From: Aselliscus stoliczkanus
Taxonomy: Eukaryota > Chordata > Mammalia > Chiroptera > Hipposideridae
Assembly: GCA_033961575.1 (NCBI GenBank)
Contig: CM066737.1
Location: 102,080,709 to 102,144,708, forward strand
DNA length: 64,000 nucleotides
Direction: 5' to 3'
Made by a program: the position numbers and the translations under genes. Under the pieces are notes generated by a model, which saw only the letters and a list, made by a program, of their open reading frames with translations, was not told where the DNA came from and did not search any database. This document shows, piece after piece, positions 1-11,000 of this stretch; position 1 is the first letter of the stretch, and each line of letters begins with the position of its first letter.

Positions 1-245
1 TATTTGTTGACTGGCTAAAAACTCCCTCACAGACAATGCTGTGTGAGCTGGTGCATTGTCATGATGCAAGAGCCATGAATTGTTAGTGAAAAGTCCTGTT
101 CACCTAACTTTTTCACGCAGCCTTTTCAGCACTTCTGAATAGTAAATTTGGTTAACTGTTTGTCCATTTGGTACAAATTCATAATGAATAATCATTCTGA
201 TATCAAAAAAGGTTAGCAACAACATTGCAAAAAGTTCATGAACTT
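1..245 (-). pseudogene. Mariner transposase relic, left-truncated by the window edge
   Basis: Read on the minus strand, about positions 212 to 1 give a mariner/Tc1-type transposase segment. It contains HHDNAPAHT, the block carrying the second catalytic Asp, preceded by NEFVPNGQTVN-like and FFDIR-like blocks. An in-frame TGA follows KVR near position 112, where a CGA Arg codon would fit, so it cannot encode a full enzyme. Upstream of the FFDIR block the frame decays. The HHDNAPAHT block resembles insect-type mariners more than the Hsmar1 type as I remember it; that subfamily call is from memory. The rest of the element lies beyond base 1. Confidence 0.8.
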
Positions 246-527
246 AATTGTCCAACCTCATATGTGCTGGAAAATTTTCTTTAATTCATTCATAATATTT
301 TCCTCTCCATTTATTTTTCCCTTTCTGAACTTCCATTAGTTAGATGTACATTCTGGAATGGTCCCCTAATTTTTCTTATCTTTTCTTTCCTATTTTCTAC
401 ATCTTATTTTGCTCTATTTTCTAGAAGGTGGTATCAACTTTGCCTTCTAATACTTCTAATGAAATTTTGACCGTCGCCATCTTATTTTTAATTCTCTAGA
501 CCTATTTCTTATTCTCTCTCTCTCTCT
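246..527. other. AT-rich spacer, no gene seen
   Basis: Low-complexity AT/pyrimidine-rich sequence between the mariner relic and the first SINE. It ends in a CT-rich run that the neighbouring SINE used as a target. I see no coding signal. Confidence 0.6.
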
Positions 528-642
528 TTTTTTTTGTTTTGTTTTGTTGAGGGCAGTGTCACTGGCCCTCACATGTGGGATCCGAACCAGGGTCGCTGGC
601 TTCCCAAGTCAGCGCTTAACCACCGCGCCACTCGACCGGCCC
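528..642 (-). mobile_element. tRNA-derived SINE, type A
   Basis: Type A is the short, about 100-bp element of this genome. In sense orientation it has a GGCCGGCCGAGTGGCGCGG head, a B-box-like GGTTCGGGTCC, a CATATGAGGGCCAGTGACAC body, a CACTGCCCTC end and an A-tail. This copy is reversed, T-run first. It lies between two CT-rich runs that look like its target-site duplication. Confidence 0.9.
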
Positions 643-649
643 TCTCTCT

Positions 650-1150
650 TTTTTTTTTTTATTTCAGGTGTACAAAACAATGCAATAGTTATACTTTTCA
701 CCCCTCACAAAGTGACAACCCCCCTCCCCCAATCCACCGCCCCCCCGACATCATACATATCAATTACAATTCCTTTGACTCCACTCCCCACACTATACTC
801 CACATCCCATGAATACATCCATATATATATATAATAAAAAATTATAGTTGACATACAATACTATTCAACTTCAGCTTCAGGTGTACAGTGCAGTGGTCAA
901 ACCTCTACACCATCTATGAAGTGGTCTCCCTAACAAGACATGTGCCCATCTGACACCCTACAAAATATATACAACATTATTAATTATATTCCCCAAACTG
1001 TCTTTCCTATCCCTGTGGCAATATTGTAGTTACCTATTTTTGTGTCTAATCCCTTCCCCTTCTCCCTCATCCCCACCCCCTCCCATCTAGCAACCATCAG
1101 TTTTTCCTCTATATCTATGAGTCTGTTTCTATTACTTATTCTCTTAATGT
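650..1150 (-). mobile_element. LINE-1 3' UTR fragment, antisense
   Basis: Starts with a T-run (the reversed poly-A) and continues with a pyrimidine-rich stretch plus the TTCAGGTGTACA and AGTGCAGTGGTCA phrases. These are typical of laurasiatherian L1 3' ends in antisense. It includes a C-rich patch near 718-750 and an (AT)n patch near 825. 1150-1580 is AT-rich without a recognisable element or gene. Confidence 0.65.
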
Positions 1151-1572
1151 TCTTTTTCTATAGCATACTGTTATTTTTTCATGGATGCAATACTTTCTAA
1201 TATCCTACTCAAGATATTCGAGTTTCTGTTTAGTTTTGTAAGGTTTCCTATCTACCTTTCTCCTAATAGTTTTAGCATCATTTGTTATTATTGACTAGAT
1301 TCTTACTTTATTTGGCCTTGCAAAATGATACTTCTTGTATTTATTAGCTAGAATTCTTTTATAAGAATTCTTTGTGTCATCCACATTTCTTCAAAACTAC
1401 TTTTACATCCTGAATATAGTAAGCAAAGGGCTAAGAATAGTTAAGACAATTCTTGAAGAATAAATACTTTTTCCCATCAAAAGGAACCAGAGCTTCTTGG
1501 GAAAATGTCTGATTCCAGGTCTGGGGCAGGAAATGTAAAAAATGAGTATGGAACATCTTGTCTTGCATATGT

Positions 1573-1633
1573 GTATATGTGAGTGTGCGCACGTGTGTGC
1601 ACGTGTGTGTGTGTGTATGTGTGTGTGTGTGCC
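1573..1633. repeat. (TG)n microsatellite
   Basis: Interrupted TG/CG-TG dinucleotide run. It generates His-Thr repeat open frames on the minus strand that are not genes. Confidence 0.9.
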
Positions 1634-1687
1634 ACAAAACAATCAAGCTATCAAAGATTACTAAGGTTGAGTCAAAAGGACTCAGGA

Positions 1688-1950
1688 AGGGCTGGCTGAG
1701 TGTCTCAGTTGGTTAAGAGCTCGCTCAAGAGTGTGAGCTGCTCTATGCCGAGCTGGAGCTGAGCAGCCACTGTGCTGCCAACAGGTGGCAGGATGGCTCA
1801 GCTAAAAAACAAAAAACAAAAAACAGCAGCAACAAAAATAAATTGTTTGGGGCCGGCCAAGTGGTGCGGTGGTTAAGCGCTGGCTTGGGAAGCCAGCAGC
1901 CCCGGTTTGAGTCCCACATATGAAGGCCAGTGACACTGCCCTCAAAAAAA
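1688..1950 (+). mobile_element. SINE heterodimer (type B + type A) with one shared target duplication
   Basis: A type B SINE (1688-1826; GGCTCAGTTGGTTAAGAGCTC head, CAGGTGGCAGGATGGCTCAGCT end) is followed by an A-rich linker and a type A SINE (1851-1950). AAAAGGACTCAGGA occurs at 1674-1687 and again at 1949-1962, so one duplication brackets both units. No separate duplication is visible around the inner unit. Confidence 0.8.
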
Positions 1951-1962
1951 AAGGACTCAGGA

Positions 1963-2461
1963 GCCTACATTTCTGAAAACACTCCTATTGATTTAAGATG
2001 GGATAAATTAGGCATCAGTAAGGATAAAAACTGAAACGGATAAACACACATCAAATATATTTAAATCTATGAGTTCACAGAACCTCAACTATGGGTGTTG
2101 AGGTCCCTGTAATTTTTTACTTCTCTTTTTTGGTCTCAAGGAGGTACATGCAGCCCCATCCATGTTCCAAGGAACAGAAAAAAGATCGAGTCTGACTAGC
2201 AATTCTGGAAGTTCCCCAAAGACTTACTTACTTCGCATTGGCTATTCTCACCTGCTAGGGACGCTAGGAAATGTAGTTTTATTCCTCCAATCTGAGCACG
2301 TTGCTGCCCCTATAATACAGATGCTCTGTTAGTGGGGTGGAAGGAAAGAAATGATACTGGATAGGAAGTCAGCTGTGTCGGCCATACTTTTGTATCGTTA
2401 GTTATATCCCATTTCTCATTCCTACTATTATTTGGGCCTTCTTTTCTCCTTTGATCAAATC
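1963..2461. other. Unique sequence, no gene seen
   Basis: Between the SINE dimer and the next SINE I see only short unsupported open frames and no recognisable repeat. Confidence 0.5.
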
Positions 2462-2892
2462 TTTTTTTTTTTAAAGATTTTATTGGAGAATTGGGGGAGG
2501 GAACAGCATTGGGGAATAGGGGAAGGGGAACAGACAAGTTGATGTCCTTTTGTTCTTCAGTTTGGTTGTGAAGGACGTCGCTTCACTGGCCCATGTTGGT
2601 ATTATCATTACACTCTTCCTGGGTGAGGCAGTTGCTCGCTGGCCATTGGATGGCTACTCAAGGCAGCTCACGGCAGCTCACGAAAGCACTCGCCAGCTGC
2701 GGGCCAGCCCCACTGCAGCCTACACCATGCCGGTGACTCACTGGCAGCCCAGCTCCAGGTGGAGCTGTTGTTCACCATCTTAGCTGTAGAGGGCAGCGTC
2801 ACCGGCCCTCATGTGGGATCCAAAACGGGGCCCTGCTGCTCAGAGCTGGCATCCCAAGCCACGTCTTAACCAACGCACCACTCGGCCGGCCC
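2462..2892 (-). mobile_element. Long tRNA-derived SINE, type C
   Basis: Type C shares the type A tRNA-like head, then has a roughly 300-bp GC-rich body (CTCCACCTGGAGCTGGGC, CTGCAGTGGGCTGCC and TGAGCGGCTGGCAGCC phrases). It ends with CCAATTCCCCAATAAAATCTTT and an A-tail. The copy is reversed. ATCAAATC flanks it on both sides (about 2454 and 2895). Confidence 0.85.
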
Positions 2893-4470
2893 TAATCAAA
2901 TCATCTTAACAATCATTTTGGCTTCCTTGATTCTTTGTTTGTACTTCTGCTATGTTTATAATTTTTCATGTGTAATTTCTTTTTCTTTGCTTATTATGAA
3001 ATCATTATTGATTTTTCTTTTTTTTTTACTATGTGAAGCACAGAAATTTCTGAAAACAGACAGAAATAAAGAATTTTTAAAATATCATAACCGCCAATAA
3101 TATTTTGGTATAAACATTTTTCTATGCATATACATGCCCAACACATACATACATATGCGTTTTTGGAAGAAAAAGATGTAGACATATTGAATACATTTTT
3201 GTAATTTGCCTTTTTTTAATATATTTCATTTTTTTCTATTGTGAACCTTCTCTCATGTCAACAGACCTCTAATATCATTTTAAGCGGTCAACCAAATCCT
3301 TTACCCCAAAGAAATCACTCCCAGAGCCTTGAATGAACAAAACATGTGGAATCAGGATCCGGAGTAGACTGAGGACCAGGCCTTTCCCTGCCAAGCAGGC
3401 TTCAGTGGATCTCCAGCTACAGCTCGAATCTCCAGGGCGATGACTCAGCTCTCATTTTCCTAACCATAGTTGCACTGCAAGCAATATATTTTCAAGTTAA
3501 AGCTGCAGGTTTCTTTTAAACCTATTATTTCAAAGAACGAGGCTTTTCTTTACCCAATTGACTGAAGAAGCTGACACAGGCCCCCACACTGGGCTTAACT
3601 TCACCCTCAATGTTCCAGGAGTGGCAGATAGTTCCCTGCCAACTGTCTCTCCAACAGCCAAAACGTGTTTGGGTCTCTCTTCAGATGGAACAAATCTTTC
3701 ACCTTTTCCTCAAGATTTCCATGCAGAAAAACAAACTTGAGCTTTGATTGGATTTTTCAAGGTCTTGTATTGGTATGTAATAGTACACCTTGTACTTTCT
3801 TTCTTTTGAACAGCTATGACCTTTTTCTTATTCTGTTTCCTTGAAATCTTGATGAAGTCCTCTTCTCTTATTCTAGTTCTGTAGTATCTCCCTCTTTTCA
3901 CTTACTGTTCATAGAATTTTTTCTGTCCTGTATTTGAAGCTTACCTAGGTGAAGTCATTCTGTTCTTTTGGGTCTTGCTTTTTTTGTTCAACATTATATT
4001 TGTGAGAGTCATAGATTCATTCACATGACTGTGTGTACCTATAGTTTGTTCATGTTCTTTGCTCTTCACTGTGGCATTATGTAATTATATTTCCATTCTA
4101 TGTTGATGGAGGTTTGGGTTGGGTGCAGCCTGAGGCCACTAGAACACTATTATGGACATTCTTACACAGGTCACCTAGTTGCATATGGAGGTATATCATT
4201 CCATTTAGCTTGCATTTTACTAAGTAATGGTAATTTTCTTTGTAAGTAGTTATATCATTTGATACTCCCTGGGAGAAGAATTTCTGGTCAAAGAGAAGTA
4301 AGTGCATATTCAACTTTTTGAAAAGAAAAGTAATGCCAATTTTTGTTTTTCTCAAAGACATAATACCAGTGTACACTCTCACCAGCAGTATATTAACATT
4401 TTTGTTGATATACCAACTCTTGCTATTTGCAGAGTTTTACATTTTTGACCATCTGGTGGGTGTGAAATCC
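2893..4470. mobile_element. Old L1-derived fragments and diverged sequence
   Basis: Patches at about 3100-3260, 3960-4100 and 4330-4460 read like old L1 sequence. Examples are a GTAATTTGCC...TATTTCATT patch and a GTACACTCTCACCAGCAGTA patch typical of L1 3' regions in antisense. The parts between are not recognisable. No gene is supported. Confidence 0.5.
3183..3239 (+). repeat. Inverted repeat arm 1 (partner 5312-5367)
   Basis: The reverse complement of 5312-5367 matches this 57-bp segment with two substitutions and one T-run length difference. Here it lies in continuous old L1-like sequence, so this is probably the source copy. Confidence 0.9.
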
Positions 4471-4490
4471 ATCATTTATAATATTTGCAT

Positions 4491-5306
4491 GGGGGCCAGC
4501 CGAGTGGCTCAGTTGGTTAAGAGTTGGCTTAGAGCATGAGCTCTGAGCAACAGGGATGCTGGTTTGATTCCCACATGGGTCAGTGATGCTGCGCCCGAGC
4601 TGAGCTGTCGCTGAGCTGCCAACAGGTGGCAGGATGGCTCAGCTGGTGTAACAACAAGATTGTCTGTTTGATGGTGGGCTATGCCCACCCGCAACTAAGA
4701 CTGAACTTGACACCTTGAGCTGAGCTGCCGCCTGGATTGCTCAGTGGATAGAGCGTGCACTCTTTTTTTTTTTTTTAAGATTTTATTGGGGAATTGGGGG
4801 AGAGGAACAGTGCTGGGGGTTTGGGAGAGGGGACCAGCCAAGTTGTTGTTCTTCAATCTTCGTTGTGGAGGGCACCAGTCGCCATCTGGCTTCCCGTGGG
4901 CAGCTCGTGGCCTCTAAGCTCAAGGTGCTGTGTTCAATCTTAGTTGCCAGTGGGCATAGCCACCATCCCATGTGGGAGTCCAACCAGCAGCCTTGTTGTT
5001 AACAGCACACACCCTATCCACTGAGCCATCTGGGCAGCAGCTCAGCTCAAGGTGTTGACTTCAATCTTTAGTTGTGGGTGGGCATAGCCCACCATTGAAA
5101 AGGCAATCTTGTTGTTACACTAGCTGAGCTATCCTGCCAACAGCTCAGCTTAACGACAGCTCAGCTTGGGTGCAGCGTTCCCTGGTCCATGTGGGAATCG
5201 AACCGGCGGCCCTGTTGTTCAGAGCACGTGTTCCAAGCCAACTCTTAACCAACTGAGCCACTCGGCCAGCCCCAGGGCGTGCACTCTTAACAACAAGGCT
5301 GCCGGG
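4491..5306 (+). mobile_element. Type B-like SINE split by a nested SINE
   Basis: A plus-strand SINE of the type B/VES-like kind starts at 4491 and runs to 4764. It is interrupted, then resumes at 5277-5306 (TTAACAACAAGGCTGCCGGG) before being cut off. The interruption is bracketed by GCGTGCACTCTT at 4753-4764 and 5277-5288. Confidence 0.85.
4765..5276 (-). mobile_element. Nested composite SINE with several tRNA-like modules
   Basis: Begins with a T-run and AAGATTTTATTGGGGAATTG (reversed SINE tail) and ends in CTCGGCCAGCCCC (reversed head). It carries at least two B-box/A-box-like modules in series (near 4960-5035 and 5190-5270), so it is a composite of tRNA-like units. A perfect 12-bp target duplication, GCGTGCACTCTT, flanks it. 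It is younger than the SINE it interrupts. Confidence 0.85.
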
Positions 5307-5311
5307 TATAG

Positions 5312-5367
5312 ATAGAAAAAAATGAAATGTATGAAAAAAGGCAAATTACAAAAATGTATTCAATATG
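5312..5367 (-). repeat. Inverted repeat arm 2, filler between SINE and L1
   Basis: This 56-bp stretch is the reverse complement of 3183-3239. It sits exactly between the cut-off SINE (ends about 5306) and the truncated end of an L1 5' region (starts about 5369). It looks like filler copied into a joint. Confidence 0.85.
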
Positions 5368-5368
5368 A

Positions 5369-6795
5369 ACTGTGGTTGCTGTTTGCATGCCAGTGGGAGG
5401 TATTGACCCTCAGGCTCATTGGTTGTGAGGACTGACCATGACTACAGGGGAGGAGCTGCTGTGCAGGTGCTGACCCTACAGAGCAGGATCTGCCTCAGGA
5501 GGGTTCTGGTGCCTGCCCAGTCTGCCCTTTGGGTGTGTTGTCCATGAAGTCAATTGGGTGGCTCTCTGGCTGGGTCTGAAGACTGCCACTGGGTGTGCCA
5601 GCCCCAGGGCTTCCTGGGAGGAGCCCCAAGGCAGGCTAAGTTCAGCTGCAGCCTGTGTCCTACCCAGGGCCACCTGGCATGAGCCACAAAGCAATCTGCA
5701 GTTGGCAGCCACCTGTGTTGGGCTTGAAGGTGCCCAGGAGAGACTAAGCTGCAAACCAAGGCCAGCTGCCACTAGTGCCAGGGTTGGGGCTGCTCACCAA
5801 GATGTATGGGGCCCACCAAGGCCAGATGCTGCTTGTTTGGGTTTTTTTAAACTTTGAGAGATTTTAGGAAAGTCCACAGTTTGAGCCAAGATAGGCTGTT
5901 TTTACAGAAAAGCCACTGGACTTGGTGGGGTGGGCTGGGTTCCAAGTTATCATCAGAGTGGGGAAATCCCTGTTAGCCACATGGATGGAGACTCAGATAT
6001 GGTGGCCACCTGCATGCACACCAGGCGAGAGGAGGGCTCAGCCAAGAAATAGTAGATTCTGCCAGCACTTGAGTCTGGGAGAAAGCTGTCCCTCCAGCCC
6101 TCGCTTTGAAGCCAGACAGTTCAGTTCCTCCCTGTATGTCCCTGACGCGCCCTAAGCTGCTGCCCCAGCACTGGAGCTCAGAGCAAGTGAGCCTGTCAGG
6201 CAGTAAGTCCATGCACGGTCCCTTTAAGAGGAGCGCCTGGGACTGCAGCCACCCTTGTCTTACTCAGCCACGATTTCCAATGGGTTTTATAGCCAGTTGT
6301 GGGGACTTTTCCTCCCAGCATTGGAGACCTAGGCTGGAGGGTATGGAATCTCTCACTCCTCAGGGGACATCTCTGCAGCTGAGATATCCCTCCCAATTTT
6401 TAATCACCACCCACAGGTTTGGGACCAGTCCGTTCCACATCTCTGCCGTTCCTACCAGTCTCATAGTGACTTCTTCTGTATAACCTTAGTTATGGGCTCC
6501 TGTTCAATGAAACATCACACCATTCTCAGGCCGGCCGAGTGGCTCAGTTGGTTAAGAGCTCGCTCAAGAGTGCGAGCTGAGCTCTGAGCAACGGTGGTTC
6601 GATGCCAGCCGAGCTGAGTTGCCGTTGAGCTGCCAACAAGTGGCAGGATGGCTCAGCTTAAAACCAACAACAACAAAAAAAACAACATCAGGCCATTCTC
6701 AATGATGTTTATTCTGTAGTTTTGATGTGGTCATGAGAGGAGGCAAGCATAACATTTACCTACTCTGCCATCTTGGCTGGAAATCCCTACCCTTT
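5369..6795 (-). mobile_element. LINE-1 5' UTR fragment (copy 1), antisense
   Basis: On the minus strand the element begins near 6790 with an L1-like 5' start (CCAAGATGGCAGAGTAGGTAA, then CTCATGACCACATC) and runs to about 5369, where it stops abruptly. It aligns along its length with 53,555-54,833. The GC-rich, ORF-poor content fits an L1 5' UTR. No L1 ORF1/ORF2 or 3' end is attached. A SINE sits inside it at 6530-6690. The family call is inferred from the start motif. Confidence 0.65.
6530..6690 (+). mobile_element. SINE, type B
   Basis: GGCCGGCCGAGTGGCTCAGT head and CAGGATGGCTCAGCTTAAAA end with an A-rich tail. CCATTCTCA flanks it on both sides (about 6519 and 6692). It inserted into the L1 fragment and is therefore younger than it. 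Confidence 0.85.
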
Positions 6796-6849
6796 CATTT
6801 TTCTAAGGAAGCAGCTGAGCGCCCTCTGGTGGCGTATCTTGCCCAGGCA

Positions 6850-7045
6850 AATTTGACTTTTTCCCTAAGCCTTTTTCCCCTGGGCCCAGGGCTTGGCTGC
6901 TTATCAGAACGACTCAGGGAGTTTAAAAACTCTTTATGTCCAGGGCTACACTCTGGGTCAATTAGTTTCTCTGGGGGTGGAGGATCGGTTTCAACAGTTT
7001 TAAAGCTCCCAGGTGGTTCTCAAGTGCAAGTTCACTGCCCTAGGC
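6850..7045 (+). mobile_element. Old hAT (MER5-like) DNA transposon remnant
   Basis: Phrases such as CTCTGGGGGTGGAGGATCGG, then TTTTAAAGCTCCCAGGTGGT and a TCTCAAGTGCAAG end resemble the MER5A/Charlie non-autonomous hAT family. It is diverged and has no clean terminal repeats. Confidence 0.5.
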
Positions 7046-7354
7046 CATGAGATTCACTGGCTTAGCCCATTTTGAAAAGCATGGTAATATGACAGTAAGA
7101 TGTCTATCCCATGTTCTTGTTACGAAATTACTTTTGGGTGTTGTCCAGATTCTGAAGTGTCTAGTTTCATGCCTTAATTTCACAAGCATGCATTCTGTTA
7201 ATTCGATTAACAAAGAACACTTAATAGTAATTTAGCTAGTGACATTGTATTGTATTCTTGTGCCACACTCAATTGATACAGGCATACGATTTAGCTCAGT
7301 TCTCACACTACATTTATACCCTGCAGTAATCTCCATTAAAAAGTTGTTAAATGA

Positions 7355-7456
7355 GGGCTAGCCAAGTGGTGCAGTGGTTAAGCGCTGGCTTGGGGAGCCA
7401 GCGGCCCTGGTTCGGGTTCCACATACGAGGGCAAATGACACTGCCCTCAAAAAAAA
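7355..7456 (+). mobile_element. SINE, type A
   Basis: Full-length type A unit with an A-tail. Flanked by TTGTTAAATGA (7344-7354) and TTGTTGAATGA (7457-7467), a target duplication with one mismatch. Confidence 0.9.
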
Positions 7457-7975
7457 TTGTTGAATGATTTGGCCATTTTGCTGTATCTGGATTTTTGTAA
7501 TGTCTAAGTGCAGTAATAGCAGAGAAGACTATTATGCAGTTAATGGCTATTATCATGAATATAATGTGGATACTTTGGTAGGAACCAAAATCCACCATTA
7601 TGATGAATTGACCTATTACCTCTACTTATTAGGTCACAGGCTTAATTCTCCCCCCCCCCAGCTTTATTGAGAACAGGCTTAATTCTTATAGGAGCTGGTT
7701 AACCTTGTCGAGTTTTAGCTCTAGCCAGCAAATGCCACTGATGAACATCATCAGTGCTCATCATGGTCATCAGGAAAGGACAAGATAGATCGACATATAT
7801 TAATATCATCACTGCTGGAAGAACAGAGCAAAAATCCCACAGTAAGCTGGAGTCCAAGACCTATTGACTGTGGGTTAGAACAATCTTTTATTATAAAGGA
7901 CAACCCACTGCATTTGAGAAGTCTACAATGAAAATAAAATATGTTCTTAAGACTACATTATTTCAAGGCAGTTTT

Positions 7976-8079
7976 TTGTTTTTTTTAGGGCACTGTCACT
8001 GGCCCTCATATGTGGGACCCGAACCGGGGCCGCTGGCTTCCCAAACCAGCGCTTGACCACCGTGCCACTCAGCCGGCCC
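7976..8079 (-). mobile_element. SINE, type A
   Basis: Reversed type A copy. TCAAGGCAGTTTT is found on both sides (about 7963 and 8079), a clear target duplication. Confidence 0.9.
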
Positions 8080-11000
8080 TCAAGGCAGTTTTAATTCTAA
8101 CAATAGGAGCCTACATACAGATAACTGAAATATTTACAGGCCCTCTTTACCAGAATAGAATTTTTATTCAGGAAACACCACTGCAACATATCTTACCACT
8201 ATAAGTGAGGTTTATTTATTCAGAACAAAGTATAATACAATTTTTCATATTGCAAACGAATCAGGATGCACTGAATAAATGCTGTAAAAAAATCATAGTG
8301 TAACAACTGGAATCATAAATGGCTCTAACAAATCCCTTTGTGTGAAGACCAGATAATTTGATGATTTGTGAGAAATATATAGCTGCGTGTGATTAAAGCT
8401 TCATGTATTATTTGTCATCTGTCATGACTCATTAGTTTTCTAAGCACCACCGGTTTTGGGTACTGCTACATGCATTTTGTAATTTTATTTTCCTATCAAT
8501 GTAGTCTGTGGAAGTAATCATTCATTAAAATGGCCTGTTTCCTCCCCAATAAACCTGATTATATTAACTATATCAAAATTTCTACCACTTCAATTTTTAA
8601 AAGCCAAAAACTAAATTTTCTACAATTAAATTCACCTAATTTTCATAGCTGAAAAATGTTTATCTTTACTTAAAAAGTACCAGAAAGAGCAACTGTTATC
8701 AAATTATTTAAATTACTGAAGCACATTCAGAATCCTGGTTTTTATATCAAAGCAGTCAAGGAGGCAAATAAAATATTGCAAGTTGAATATGACCATAAAT
8801 TTTTTTTTGTTTTGTTTTTGTTTTTGTTTTTCCATATGTGGGAACCGAACCAGGGCCGCTGGCTTCCCAGGCCAGCGCTTAACCACCGTGCCACTCGGCC
8901 GGCTCTATAAATTTTTTTTTTTTTGAGGGCCGTGTCACTGGCCCTCATATGTGGGACCCGAACCGGGGCCGCTGGCTTCCCAAACCAGCGCTTAACCACC
9001 ACGCCACTTGGCCGGCCCCATAAATTTTCTTTTGGTAAACCTTTAATATGTTCTAAAAATCCTATTTGTAACAATATTTTGTGTTTTGTTTTTTTTTTTT
9101 TGAGGGCAGTGTCACTGGCCCCTCACATGTGGGATCCAAACCGGGGCCGCTGGCTTCCCAGGCCAGTGCTTAATCACCGCACCACTTGGCCGGCGCCTGT
9201 AACAATATTTTGGTGGAAAACCATCTTGGTTACAGTAGGGCATCTGAAAGAACTGTGAGTATAAGTATAAAAGCTTTTCTAGTTTAACGTTTCAAAAATT
9301 ACAAATTGAGATTTCCCACTTTATATAAGATTTCCTACTGTTGAGTATAAGGAGAATTTGCCATCGTAACCCAGTCTGCCATACCACAGCAGTAGCTCCT
9401 GCTAAGACTGGCTATGTCAACTGAGGGTTTAACATATTTGTCATCAACTGTTGTAACCATAAATGGATATTGTTATTTCTTGTATAATATTGACTTCATG
9501 TACCTAAAACAGGCTTTAAAGACTTAGTTTGGTTTGGTGCTCTATTACCTTTCAAACTATTTTTGTTATTTGATTTCACGTGCAAAAACATGCCCCACAT
9601 ATGGGCCATCCATCCTTTACAACCTTCAGGACATGTCACCCTCCCACCTCCCCACCTCCGCCACCCGAGCAGCCCGTAAATATTACATCGGTTTCCAGAG
9701 AGCCTCATCTCTGCACTTCAGTGTTGTCATCCTCTGAAATGTGTGGTTTTAGAAATATCTGATTTTGCAAGATTATTTGTGGCCTCCTTGGGAACTTGAT
9801 TTCTCTTAATCTGGCATTGTGGAAAGGGGAATGGGCAGTGGGTACTGACTGGGACAGCAGAGGAAGCACCTGTAACTATTATAGAAAGACAGTGTCAGCT
9901 AAGGATGCCAGTGGTTGGGTAAGAAGTAAAAAGCACCAGAATCCTCGGCTGCCATGAGCGCATCAGTCCAGCACATCTCAACCCATGAAGTCCATTCTAA
10001 CCCCTGGGGTCTTGGTAATGTGGAATCTGGGCCAGCAGCTCTGAGCATCTAAGAAACTCCAAGGACAGGCTGCCCATGCTGGTTCCTGAGTCAACAGTGA
10101 ATAGTGAGGTATAATTCCCTTAGTGTGATGCAGTATGTTTATATTTTAACATTTTGTGAAGCTTATGTGTTTTGATGGTCTGTGTATCTTGTTGGCTAAG
10201 CCCTAGGAATGTGATAAATACTTAGACATTTTCCTCCAAACATGGTTTCAAATTATTTTGCCCTTTAAGGAAATAACACTTCAGTTACCTGTAAAATGTA
10301 CAAAAGCAGAACATTTTACTCCTTGATGAATCCATAAAAATACAGTGTAACCATTTTTATGCTGTGTATAAAGTCTTATTTTATCCTTTTATTTTTACAT
10401 GGCAGTGCACAATTAGGCTGTTTTTAAATGCAATGAGTAGCAAGTAAAATTGACAGTAACGATGGTAACATATCTCTATTGTCATTTTAGGTTTTTAATT
10501 TTCTCTGAAAGCTTTCTTTTGTATTTATTCAACATTCATCAGTAAGACTTTTAGTGCATGTACTAAGAGTCATGCACTGTCATATTCTGATCTGCTTACA
10601 TCTAGGAATTTTAGCTACTAAAAACATTTCACGTTTCTTTCCCTCCAGGAAAGAAACTCTTTGAAACCAAACCTTTCCCTTTAATAGGATCACTTCAGAA
10701 GTTGCCAGTCACCATCTCTGACTGAACCCAAACTCAGTAATCAGCCACTGTGGCAGCACAGTGGAAATCTCTTGATAAGGGGGTCAGTGGTTTCAGAGCA
10801 TACATGAGTTTATTGCTACTACTCAAGTGATCCTAGCTCAGACAGTCTGGCGCATTTACATGTGAGTATCCCAAACTACAAACATAAGAGTAATGAGTGC
10901 TTGGACCTACATTCACTTCTCTCGTTGACTACACCATTGCCAGAGGACCACAGACCAATTTTTATGGGGCCAAGAATAAAAATATGTACGTTTTTCTTGT

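Noticed and set aside
6106..6483. 125-codon open frame on the plus strand
   Set aside because: It lies inside the L1 5' UTR fragment, on the opposite strand to the element. The related copy at 54,083-54,585 does not preserve the same frame.
7382..7430. tRNA-like A and B boxes as a tRNA gene
   Set aside because: All such motifs in the window sit in repeated SINE units with A-tails and target duplications; no cloverleaf with a complete acceptor stem was seen.
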